Source: Adlercreutzia equolifaciens
GTDB taxonomy: Bacteria > Actinomycetota > Coriobacteriia > Coriobacteriales > Eggerthellaceae
Assembly (NCBI RefSeq): GCF_029076695.1
Contig: NZ_JARFIK010000001.1
Span: 930,001-994,000 of the forward strand
Direction: 5' to 3'
Length of the DNA stretch: 64,000 nt
This document shows, piece after piece, positions 24,970 through 32,736 of the stretch; position 1 is the first letter of the stretch; every line of letters begins with the position of its first letter. Both the position numbers and the translations under genes were made by a program. The notes beneath the pieces were generated by a model that was given only the letters and a program-made list of their open reading frames with translations, ran no database searches and was not told where the DNA came from.

Positions 24970-26220
24970 TTACTCGGCGTAGCGGTACAGGGCGGCGATG
25001 GGCTGGTCGGTGGGCATCTGATCCTGCTCGACAATGTAGATGTGAGCATCCTGGAGCAGGGCGGCCTTGGCGAAGGCATCGGTGATGTCGGGCGCGGCCG
25101 GATCGATGTAGCCGTTGTCGACCGGGTTGGCGTTGGGGTCGAAGGTGACGGTGCCGGTGTTGATGTCGAAGCCGCCGGGGAGCACCTTGCCCTTCACCAT
25201 GAACAGGGCCTTCACGCGACGCTCGGCCAGGGCCATGCCGATGTTGTCCCAGTCGTCCGAGGCCTTGTTGTGGGCCTTGTCGCCGGCGAACTTCTCGGCG
25301 GTTTCCTTGATGTTCTCATCGCGGATGCCGTCCATAACGGCCAGGGACTCCTCGAGCAGCTCCTTGCCGTTCAAGCCGGCGGGATCCTTCTCGATGCCCA
25401 CGGGCAGCAGGTGGCGCAGGGTGGAAATCTTGCGGAACTCGTTCACGTACTCGGGATCGCAGCACAGGATGATGGGGGTGGTGTCGTCGCGCACCAGGTA
25501 GTCGTCCACGGCCTTGTTCACGTAGCGGAACCACTGCTGGGCGTCTTCCTTCTTCACCTCGTTGCGGCTCTTGCGGTCGTGGTACTGGGAATCGTGGCCC
25601 TCAAGGCTCACGAAGTCCAGGGCGCCTTCCTCGTGCTTGCGCACGTCGGCCTCGGTTTCATCGCTGTCAGCGAACAGCTGGCTGAAGTAGTCGTGCACTT
25701 CTTTCGGGAGTTCCTGGCGCGTGGCGTGGGTGCGGTCGCCCTTCACCCAGCTGAAGCGGTCGTTGCCCAGCTCCAGCACGTAGTACTCGGTGCCGTACTG
25801 GAAGTTGCGCAGCAGCGGCTTCACGAAGTAGGTCTCGCCGGCGGCCACCATGGGCTCGGGGGCGAAGAACAGGTTGTACACGTACACGGCGTCGTTGCTC
25901 ATGAGGAAGCCCAGGCCCTCGCCGGCGTGAATCCACAGCGGCATATCGGCGTGGTCGAGCAGATACTTGGCGCGCTTCTCAATGCCCTTGTAGGCATCCT
26001 TGTCGTAGGACTCGGCCAGCGTGCGCTCGGCGTCCTTCATAAGATCCTTGAACATGTCGGCGTCCCACTCGTCGCGGCGCTCTTCGCGCTCGGAATGATG
26101 CACCGGAATGTACAGCGAGACCACCGGGGCAGTAACATTCTCAAGAATGGACGGATCGAACCCCTCCATTACGTGAATGCTCTCGTCGGTGAGGCGCTGA
26201 GTCTCCTTCTCGTCTTTCAT
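24970..26220 (-). CDS. baeRF-like (bacterial eRF1-type) protein
   Basis: 416-residue soluble protein that resembles the bacterial archaeo-eukaryotic release-factor-like families (baeRF). Markers are VVSLYIPVHHSEREERRDEW near the N-terminus, YYVLELGNDRFSWVKGDR in the middle domain, and a C-terminal ILCCDPEYVNEFRKIS plus DAHIYIVEQDQM, the eRF1-like alpha/beta unit. The GGQ peptide-release loop of true eRF1 is not present. Proposed roles for baeRFs are in ribosome rescue or stress, but none is firmly proven. ATG at 26220 is preceded by a GGAGG-like site. It is flanked by terminators on both sides, so it is a single-gene unit. Confidence 0.6.
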   Translation of the reverse strand: MKDEKETQRLTDESIHVMEGFDPSILENVTAPVVSLYIPVHHSEREERRDEWDADMFKDLMKDAERTLAESYDKDAYKGIEKRAKYLLDHADMPLWIHAGEGLGFLMSNDAVYVYNLFFAPEPMVAAGETYFVKPLLRNFQYGTEYYVLELGNDRFSWVKGDRTHATRQELPKEVHDYFSQLFADSDETEADVRKHEEGALDFVSLEGHDSQYHDRKSRNEVKKEDAQQWFRYVNKAVDDYLVRDDTTPIILCCDPEYVNEFRKISTLRHLLPVGIEKDPAGLNGKELLEESLAVMDGIRDENIKETAEKFAGDKAHNKASDDWDNIGMALAERRVKALFMVKGKVLPGGFDINTGTVTFDPNANPVDNGYIDPAAPDITDAFAKAALLQDAHIYIVEQDQMPTDQPIAALYRYAE

Positions 26221-26318
26221 GTCAAACCTCCATAGTGGTTGGGAACCAACAGTTGGCGCTGCCGGCCGGGCCGTGCGCCCGGGACGCGCTTGGGCGCGTT
26301 TGCATCGCGTGATAAAAG

Positions 26319-26351
26319 CATAGCCCCCCGACGCTGGTTCGGGGGGCTATG
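26319..26351 (-). terminator. Terminator hairpin of the metal-efflux operon
   Basis: A perfect 13-bp stem (CATAGCCCCCCGA with TCGGGGGGCTATG) is followed on the minus strand by CTTTTATC. It lies 126 bp past the P-type ATPase stop codon. Confidence 0.75.
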
Positions 26352-26476
26352 GACGGGTCTGTGAACTTCTGGTTGCCGAAATGCTGATTTAGGAGGTTGG
26401 TATTCGCGGCATGACTGGAGAACGGGTGCGAAATGAAGGGCGGGGGCGCTTCGGGGCTCCGTGCCGCCAGGGCGGC

Positions 26477-28396
26477 CTACTTCTTAACGTTCATGGCGCG
26501 CATGGCGTTGAGGATGGCGATGACGGCCACGCCCACGTCGGCGAAGACGGCCATCCACATGTTGGCAATGCCGAAGGCAGCCAGGATGAGCACCGCGAAC
26601 TTGATCCCTAAGGCGAACACGATGTTCTGCCACACAATGGCCATGGTCTTGCGGGCCACGCCAATGGCGCGGGCGATGGAGCGCGGGTCGTCATCCATGA
26701 GCACCACGTCGGCGGCCTCGATGGCGGCGTCGGAGCCCATGGCACCCATGGCGATGCCAATGTCGGCGCGGGTAAGTACCGGGGCGTCGTTGATGCCGTC
26801 GCCCACAAAGGCCAGCTTGCCCTTGCCGCGGGTCTGCTCCTCGGTGGCGTGCAGCAGACGCTCCACTTCTTCCACCTTGTTCTGGGGAAGCAGCTCGGCG
26901 CGCACTTCGCCGATGCCCAGCTTCTCGGCCACGGCGCGGGCCACGTCGGTGCGGTCGCCGGTGAGCATAACGGTCTTGCGCACGCCGGCATCGCGCAGCG
27001 CGGTGATGGCCTCTACGGCCGTGGGCTTGATGGTGTCGGCAATGATGATGTAGCCGGCGTAGCGGCCGTCCACGGCTACGTGAAGCACGGTGCCCACGGC
27101 GTCGGGAGCGTCGAAGGCAATACCGTGGTCGGCCATGAGCTTGTCGTTGCCCACGAAGACCTGCTTGCCGTCGATGACGGCCTCCACGCCGCGGCCGCTG
27201 ATCTCTTCGACGCGGTCGATGCGGTCGTGATCGATGTCGCGTCCGAAGGCGGCACGCACGGAAGCAGCGATGGGATGGGTGGAATAGGCTTCGGCCAGGG
27301 CGGCTACGGCAATGAGGTCGTCGGGGCTCATACCGGCCGTCGGGCGAATTTCCGTGACGGCGAAGGTACCGTCGGTCAGGGTGCCGGTCTTGTCGAAGAC
27401 CACGGTCTCGGTGGAGGCCAGAGTCTCCAGGTAGTTCGAGCCCTTCACCAGAATGCCCAGGCGAGAGGCACCGCCGATGCCGCCGAAGAACGACAGGGGC
27501 ACCGAGATGACCAGAGCGCAGGGGCACGAGACCACCAGGAAGGTAAGGCCGCGCAGGATCCAGTCGGACCACTGGCCGCCGAGCAGCAGCGGCGGAACGA
27601 TGGCCAGCAGGGCGGCCACGCCCACTACCACCGGCGTGTAGACGCGGGCAAAGCGGGTGATGAAGTTCTCGGTGCGGGCCTTCTTCTCGGCGGCGTTCTC
27701 CACCAGTTCCAGAATGCGGCTTACGGTGGAGTCCTCGTAGGCCTTGCTGGCGCGCACTACCAACTTGCCGGTAAGGTTCACGCAACCGGAAATGACCTCG
27801 TCGCCGGGTTTCGCCATGCGCGGCACCGACTCGCCGGTCAGAGCGGCGGTGTCGATCTGGCTGTCGCCGTCGACAATGGTGCCGTCAAGCGGAATGCGCT
27901 CGCCGGGCATGACGATGAGCTCGTCGTCGGGGGCCAGCTCGAAGGGATCCACCTGCTCCAGCTTGCCCTCTACCATGACGTTGGCGAACTCCGGGGCAAT
28001 GTCCATCATGTCGGCGATGGACTGGCGGGACTTGCCGACGGCGTAGCTTTGGAACAGCTCGCCCACCTGGAAGAACAGCATAACCGCTGCACCCTCGGCC
28101 ATATGCGGGTCGGTGTCGGGGAAGAACACCAGGGCGAAGGCGCCGAAGGTGGCGACGGTCATGAGGAAATCCTCATCAAGGGCGTGGCCGTGGGCCAAGC
28201 CGCGCAGGGCGCCGCCGATGACGTCGTAGCCGGCTATGAGGTAGGGGATGAGGAAGAGAACGAACTCAGCGTAGATGGCGCCGGGGTCGCCGAACAGGTT
28301 GTGAAGAACGCCGACGGAGCTGACGACTTCGATGGCGATGAATAGCACGAAGGCGATGATAACGCGCGTCAAGAGGCGCTTTTGCTTGGGACTCAT
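26477..28396 (-). CDS. Zn/Cd/Pb-translocating P-type ATPase (PIB-2)
   Basis: 639-residue heavy-metal efflux pump of the ZntA/CadA group. It carries the membrane metal site SCPCALV, the phosphorylation motif DKTGTLT and the hinge GDGINDAP. The last two helices hold the PIB-2 signature residues, Lys in GIKFAV and Asp-Gly-like ADVGVA, which point to divalent Zn, Cd or Pb rather than copper. It lacks the usual N-terminal HMA domain and starts directly with a membrane helix (about residue 8); a separate HMA protein is encoded just upstream. ATG at 28396 has GGAAAG before it. Together with the ArsR/SmtB-type regulator this forms a metal-inducible export operon. Confidence 0.92.
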   Translation of the reverse strand: MSPKQKRLLTRVIIAFVLFIAIEVVSSVGVLHNLFGDPGAIYAEFVLFLIPYLIAGYDVIGGALRGLAHGHALDEDFLMTVATFGAFALVFFPDTDPHMAEGAAVMLFFQVGELFQSYAVGKSRQSIADMMDIAPEFANVMVEGKLEQVDPFELAPDDELIVMPGERIPLDGTIVDGDSQIDTAALTGESVPRMAKPGDEVISGCVNLTGKLVVRASKAYEDSTVSRILELVENAAEKKARTENFITRFARVYTPVVVGVAALLAIVPPLLLGGQWSDWILRGLTFLVVSCPCALVISVPLSFFGGIGGASRLGILVKGSNYLETLASTETVVFDKTGTLTDGTFAVTEIRPTAGMSPDDLIAVAALAEAYSTHPIAASVRAAFGRDIDHDRIDRVEEISGRGVEAVIDGKQVFVGNDKLMADHGIAFDAPDAVGTVLHVAVDGRYAGYIIIADTIKPTAVEAITALRDAGVRKTVMLTGDRTDVARAVAEKLGIGEVRAELLPQNKVEEVERLLHATEEQTRGKGKLAFVGDGINDAPVLTRADIGIAMGAMGSDAAIEAADVVLMDDDPRSIARAIGVARKTMAIVWQNIVFALGIKFAVLILAAFGIANMWMAVFADVGVAVIAILNAMRAMNVKK

Positions 28397-28417
28397 AATG
28401 CTTTCCTTACTTGTCCG

Positions 28418-28531
28418 CCGAGGGGCCGGGTGGTGCTCAGTCGCTCAGACAGTCCTCGCTCGGCGAAACAGCCCACTGGGCTGTTTCGTTCGCTGCGGAA
28501 CTCGCTTTATGAACACCACCCGGCCCCTCGG
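28418..28531. repeat. 114-bp nested inverted repeat between ATPase and HMA genes
   Basis: Outer arms are a perfect 18-bp inverted pair, CCGAGGGGCCGGGTGGTG (28418-28435) and its complement (28514-28531). An inner hairpin is centred near 28476 (CGAAACAGCCC-ACT-GGGCTGTTTCG). The element fills most of the gap inside the operon. Its size and symmetry resemble small REP/MITE-type interspersed repeats; no transposase is present. In RNA it could also act as a processing or attenuation structure that sets the ratio of chaperone to pump. Confidence 0.65.
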
Positions 28532-28594
28532 CTGCTCGGTCCAGCAGGAGGGCGCGTTCTGGTTTGGCGCAAAAGCGCCTCTCTCCTTGGGAAA

Positions 28595-28822
28595 CTAGCG
28601 GACGATGCGGCAGTCTTTTTCGTAGCTGGTGCAGACTTCTTGGGCGGCGTCCAGGATGGGGGCCAGCTCGTCGGCGTTGGCGACGTCCGCGTCGATCATC
28701 AGCTTGCTGGTCATGAACGAGATGGAGGCCTTGTTCACGCCCGGGAGCTTGTTGATGCCCTCTTCCATCATGGAGGCGCAATGGGCGCAGTCGAGGTTCT
28801 CGAGCTTGAATGACTTTCGCAT
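28595..28822 (-). CDS. HMA-domain metallochaperone-like protein
   Basis: 75-residue single heavy-metal-associated (HMA, ferredoxin-like) domain. The metal loop is LDCAHCAS (Cys-x2-Cys) at residues 9-16, and the C-terminus has two further Cys (EVCTSYEKDC). It looks like the detached N-terminal HMA domain of the ATPase encoded next, and would deliver metal to it or act as its regulatory domain. AAGGAAAGGA precedes the ATG. The LDCAHC form fits Zn/Cd-type ATPase N-termini (DCxxC). A structured repeat separates it from the ATPase gene. Confidence 0.85.
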   Translation of the reverse strand: MRKSFKLENLDCAHCASMMEEGINKLPGVNKASISFMTSKLMIDADVANADELAPILDAAQEVCTSYEKDCRIVR

Positions 28823-28901
28823 GATCGGTCCTTTCCTTGGGGTGCAGCTTGGCGGGCGTGGACTTGGTTTGCCTCGCTCGCAGGGGTTAATTTCGAAACG
28901 G

Positions 28902-29306
28902 TTACTCGCAGACGTGGGTCATGCCCTGGGCGAGCATGGTGTAGACGTGGTTGTCGGACAGCGCGTAGATGACGTTTTTGCCGGCGCGCTCGGCGCGGAC
29001 CAGACGGGCCTGCTTCAAGGTGCGCAGCTGATGGCTGACGGCGCTTTGGGAGCACCCCACGGCCTCGGCAATTTCGTTGACAGAGAGGTCGCGGCCCATG
29101 AGGGCGAACAAGATCTTGATGCGCGTGGTATCCGAGAAGGCCTTGAACAGGTCGGCGACGTCGAACAGCAGCTCCTCGTCGGGCATTTCCTCGAAGAGGG
29201 GACCGGTGGCATCGCGGTTGCAGCCGCAGGGGCAGTCGGCAAGTTGGGCCTGGGCATCGCGCACGACGGCGGCCGCTTCTTGCTCGATAGTGGTCGGTTG
29301 GCTCAT
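28902..29306 (-). CDS. ArsR/SmtB-family metal-sensing repressor (CadC/CzrA-like)
   Basis: 134-residue winged-helix repressor. The HTH is LSVNEIAEAVGCSQSAVSHQLRTLKQA. The C-terminal helix contains the complete alpha-5 zinc site D-x-H-x10-H-x2-E (in SDNHVYTML...THVCE), as in SmtB and CzrA. The alpha-3 ELCVCDL-type Cys site of ArsR/CadC is missing, but the N-terminus has a Cys cluster, DCPCGC, as in CadC. It would therefore sense Zn(II), and perhaps Cd/Pb through the Cys. It is the first gene of the efflux operon and its operator lies in the upstream gap, giving simple autoregulated induction by metal. Confidence 0.9.
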   Translation of the reverse strand: MSQPTTIEQEAAAVVRDAQAQLADCPCGCNRDATGPLFEEMPDEELLFDVADLFKAFSDTTRIKILFALMGRDLSVNEIAEAVGCSQSAVSHQLRTLKQARLVRAERAGKNVIYALSDNHVYTMLAQGMTHVCE

Positions 29307-29314
29307 GGCGTCTC

Positions 29315-29352
29315 CTTATGAACATTACAACATATGAGCAACTGTTCATAAG
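29315..29352 (-). promoter_or_regulatory. Putative ArsR/SmtB operator with three TATGA(A/G)CA half-sites
   Basis: CTTATGAACA (29315-29324) is the exact complement of TGTTCATAAG (29343-29352). Between them TATGAGCA (29333-29340) pairs with TGTTCATA (29343-29350) in the 8-2-8 layout typical of SmtB/CzrA sites. The cluster begins 9 bp upstream of the repressor start codon. Confidence 0.75.
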
Positions 29353-29626
29353 TATAGGCATGGAGACTGCGCTGTCAAGGGGGAGAGGGAGGGTTTTTGA
29401 GTGGGCGATACTTTGCATGAACAATGACCTTTTCGCACCAAGTTGTAACGATGCGTTACGGCACTGTTTGTCCTCTTCACCTAGGGGAGGGGTAGGATAA
29501 AAAACGCAAGGCGCGCACGATGCCACGGATCGACCGGGCTTATCTTGGCTGGCTGGTTTGACGACGCCGGACTTTGGGCCGGCGTTTCCACCATGCGCGT
29601 GCGGTCTCAGAAGAAAGGTAAGAACT

Positions 29627-29998
29627 ATGAGTGCTTATGAAGTTGTTGATGCCCACTACGTTGAGGAGCATATTGGCAAGATGCCTCTGGTGGACGTCCG
29701 CCCGACCCTGCGTTTCGATACGGGTCACATTCCCACGGCCGTCAATATTCGCCTCGATGTGGCGCAGATGACCGACGATGCTGGCGCCGAGCTGGCGGAG
29801 ATGTTCCAGGATCACGGCATTGGCCAGCATGATGCCGCCATCGTGTACTGCCAGTGCGGCCCTCATGCCAAGATGGCGTGCGAGCTTTTGGCTGGCCAGG
29901 GTTACGACCAGCTGCGCCTGTACCAGGGCAGCATGGACGACTGGGTCAAGGATCCGGCCCGTCCGGTAGAGACAGCGGGCGAAAGCTTCGTGAAGTAA
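29627..29998 (+). CDS. Single-domain rhodanese-like protein
   Basis: 123-residue rhodanese-fold protein, presumably a cytoplasmic sulfurtransferase. MPLVDVRPTLRFDTGHIPTAVNI is the typical N-terminal half and YCQCGPHAKMACELLAGQGY the active-site loop, with Cys in CQCGPH as the candidate persulfide carrier. The loop is longer in Cys than the standard CRxGxR, so substrate preference may differ. Start at 29627 follows AGAAAGG; the frame opens upstream at 29558 but without family similarity. Not clearly linked to the DAACS symporter 100 bp downstream. Confidence 0.8.
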   Translation: MSAYEVVDAHYVEEHIGKMPLVDVRPTLRFDTGHIPTAVNIRLDVAQMTDDAGAELAEMFQDHGIGQHDAAIVYCQCGPHAKMACELLAGQGYDQLRLYQGSMDDWVKDPARPVETAGESFVK

Positions 29999-30100
29999 AT
30001 CGAGCCCCACGGAAAGTTTCATGCGCAGTCGGAGGTGGTGAAGCGGACAGGTCCGCACGCCGCCTCCGCGGCGTATCGGGGCTCGGGGGAAAGTGAGTCC

Positions 30101-31570
30101 ATGATGATGCAGCGAGACGGAAAGAACGAGGCGCCGGGGGCGAAGGGCCCTGGAGCCCATGCGAGTGTCCCGGCGGAAGGGGCCGCAGATCGGACGGGAG
30201 CCGCGGCTGCTGCGTCGGTCGCGTCTTCGGCAGAGCGCCCCAGCGCCGGTGCGGTGGTAAAACACGTGGTGACGAGCCTGCCGTTCATCCTGCTGGTGGC
30301 GGTAGGCGCCGGTTTGGTGCTGGGATGGCTGGCCCCGGAAAGCGTCATGAGCGTGGTGGCCACCATCGGCGATGTGCTGCGCCAGATTATTGTGTTCTGC
30401 GTGCCGCTGATCATCATCGGGTTCATTGCCCCCTCTATTGCGCGGCTTGGATCGAACGTATCGCGCATTTTGGGCGTAGCGGTGCTGCTGGCCTATGTGT
30501 CTACGTTAGGGGCGGCGCTGCTGTCCATGGCGGCGGGCTACGGCATCATTCCGCATCTGGCCCTGGCGGAAAGCGTCGAGCCGCTGCGCGAGATTCCCGA
30601 TCTCAACTTCCCCTTGGAAATTCCCGCCATTATGTCGGTGACCAGCGCTTTGGCCCTGGCGCTTATGATTGGCCTGGCGGCGGTGTGGGCGAAGGCCGAC
30701 CGCTTCACCGAGCTGCTGATGGAGTTCCAGCGCATGGTGCTTACCATTGTGGTGAAAATCGTCATCCCTCTGCTGCCGTTCTTTATTGTGTGCACCTTCG
30801 CCACCTTGTCCTACGAGGGGGTGGTTACCAGCCAGCTTCCCGTGTTCATCGTGGTCATTGCCATTGTGTTGGTGGGACACTTCATTTGGCTGGGCGTGCT
30901 GTACGGGGCGGCGGGCGCCTATTCGCGCACGAATCCCTGGGAGGTGCTGAAGCATTACGGATCGGCCTACTTGACGGCGGTGGGCACCATGTCGTCGGCG
31001 GCTACCTTGGGCGTGGCGCTGGAGTGCGCCGGCCAGGCGAAGACGCTGCGCCGCGACATGGTCAGCTTCGGCGTGCCGCTGTTCGCCAACATTCATCTGT
31101 GCGGCTCGGTGCTGACCGAGGTGTTCTTCTGCATGGTGGTGTCGCAGATTCTGTACGGCGGGCTGCCCAGTCTGCCCACCATGTTGGTGTTCTGCGTGTT
31201 GCTGGGCGTGTTCGCCATTGGTGCGCCCGGGGTGCCGGGCGGTACGGTCATGGCGTCGTTGGGCCTGGTCACGGGGTTGTTGGGCTTTGACGGAGCCGGC
31301 ACGGCCCTGGTGCTGACGGTGTTCGCGCTGCAGGACAGCTTCGGCACGGCCTGCAACATTACCGGCGACGGCGCGTTGACGCTGATGCTGTCGGGATATG
31401 CGAACAAGCATCATATGCCTGATCAGAGCGACGTGACGTTCTTCGATGGTGAAATTGCCGAAGGCGCGGGCGTGGGTCGAGGCAAGCCGGCTGACGAGGG
31501 CGCCACCAGTGAGGCGGGCGCGGAGGCGTTGGAGGACCAGGCGCGCGGCGCCGCGATGGGGCGACATTAG
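30101..31570 (+). CDS. DAACS-family dicarboxylate/amino acid:cation symporter
   Basis: 489-residue membrane carrier of the glutamate/C4-dicarboxylate:Na+ or H+ symporter family. After a ~65-residue Ala/Gly-rich cytoplasmic tail come eight helices and two re-entrant hairpins. Conserved segments include AVGTMSSAATLGVALECA (the serine-rich hairpin 1), FGVPLFANIHLCGSVLTEVFF, and the second hairpin with GAPGVPGGTVMASLGL. FALQDSFGTACNITGDGA provides the substrate and cation-binding TM8 motif. An ATG triplet at 30101/30104/30107 follows GGGGGAAAG; a longer in-frame start at 30035 is possible. The C-terminal 45 residues are disordered. Substrate is not predictable beyond an acidic or small amino acid. 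Confidence 0.85.
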   Translation: MMMQRDGKNEAPGAKGPGAHASVPAEGAADRTGAAAAASVASSAERPSAGAVVKHVVTSLPFILLVAVGAGLVLGWLAPESVMSVVATIGDVLRQIIVFCVPLIIIGFIAPSIARLGSNVSRILGVAVLLAYVSTLGAALLSMAAGYGIIPHLALAESVEPLREIPDLNFPLEIPAIMSVTSALALALMIGLAAVWAKADRFTELLMEFQRMVLTIVVKIVIPLLPFFIVCTFATLSYEGVVTSQLPVFIVVIAIVLVGHFIWLGVLYGAAGAYSRTNPWEVLKHYGSAYLTAVGTMSSAATLGVALECAGQAKTLRRDMVSFGVPLFANIHLCGSVLTEVFFCMVVSQILYGGLPSLPTMLVFCVLLGVFAIGAPGVPGGTVMASLGLVTGLLGFDGAGTALVLTVFALQDSFGTACNITGDGALTLMLSGYANKHHMPDQSDVTFFDGEIAEGAGVGRGKPADEGATSEAGAEALEDQARGAAMGRH

Positions 31571-31672
31571 CGGGCTGCGGCAACGCGCTACGGAACTGTG
31601 ACGGCTTGGGTCCGCGGGCTTGCCTTCGCGGGTTTCTCGCTAGTATGAGGGAAACGACGAAAGGGGCTTTCC

Positions 31673-32551
31673 ATGGACGAGCGCACGAAGCAGAACGATA
31701 CGGAAACAACAGCGGGTCATATTGAGCTGCCCGAGCCTATTCCCGGGTTCAACGAGTTCGGCCACATACCGCTGGAGAAGCTGCATAACACCCGCGATTT
31801 GGGCGGCTTGCCCGCCGCGGACGGTCGTCGCATTCGACCGGCGCTGCTGCTGCGCTCGGGGTGTCTGCATAAGGCCAGCGAACAGGATATCGCCACGTTG
31901 TTGGCCGATTATCGTCTGGAGGGCGTGGTGGATTTCCGCACCGCAGTGGAGCGCGGCAAGGAGCCCGATCCGCGGGAGCGGATGGAAGGCGTGGTGTTCT
32001 ACGACTTCCCGGCTTTCAGCATGGAGGCGGTGGGCATTACCCACGGGGCCGGTTTGGCACAGGAGCTGAAGGCGCTTTCGGCCGATTCGGCGCGACCGCA
32101 CGAGATGGTGCGCAGCCTGTACCCCAAGATGCTGCTGGGCGATGAGGGCCGCGAGTCCTACCGCTCGTTTATGGACGTGCTGTTGGAGGGCAATGGCGGC
32201 GCGTACCTGTGGCACTGCACCGAGGGGAAGGACCGTGCCGGTTTGGCGGCGGTTATTGTGGAGCGCGCCCTGGGTGTGCCCGAGGAATTCGTGAAGCGCG
32301 ATTATCTGGCCACGAACTTGTTCGTGCGCAATAGGGCCGAGACCATGCTGGACGCCGTGCGAGACAAGCTGCACGTGCTGAAGGGCATCGACGCCGATGT
32401 GGACTCGCTGTTCTACGCGTTTTCCGACTACTACGAGGCGGCCATGACGGCGGTGGAGAAGGAGTACGGCTCCTTCGATGCGTATTTGGAGCGCGGGCTG
32501 GACTTCGGTCCCGACAAGCAGAAGGCGCTCCGGGAGAAGTACCTGGCGTAG
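31673..32551 (+). CDS. Tyrosine-protein phosphatase (Y_phosphatase3 type)
   Basis: 292-residue dual-specificity/lipid-type phosphatase related to LipA/MptpB enzymes. The N-terminal NTRDLGGLP...LLRSGCLHKAS is typical of the family. The P-loop WHCTEGKDRAG has the catalytic Cys and Arg in HCx5R form, with Lys-Asp after it as in MptpB. AAAGGGG precedes the ATG at 31673. It is cytoplasmic (no signal peptide). Substrates could be phosphoproteins or phosphoinositides. It lies between the symporter and guaA with ordinary spacing and its own start region. Confidence 0.86.
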   Translation: MDERTKQNDTETTAGHIELPEPIPGFNEFGHIPLEKLHNTRDLGGLPAADGRRIRPALLLRSGCLHKASEQDIATLLADYRLEGVVDFRTAVERGKEPDPRERMEGVVFYDFPAFSMEAVGITHGAGLAQELKALSADSARPHEMVRSLYPKMLLGDEGRESYRSFMDVLLEGNGGAYLWHCTEGKDRAGLAAVIVERALGVPEEFVKRDYLATNLFVRNRAETMLDAVRDKLHVLKGIDADVDSLFYAFSDYYEAAMTAVEKEYGSFDAYLERGLDFGPDKQKALREKYLA

Positions 32552-32736
32552 GTGCGCGTGCGGGCGGGCGTTGCGGGTTGAGGGCGTCATGCGGCCGCTC
32601 GCGCGTTGCGGGTGCGGAGCGGCGCGGTTTCGCAGCGGGCTCGTGCGCTTAGCGAGAATTCGACGATTGGAAACAAAGCCCCTGGCTGGCTGGGTGTAGA
32701 ATTCGGAAAAACGTTAGCGATATCCTAGGAGGAACC

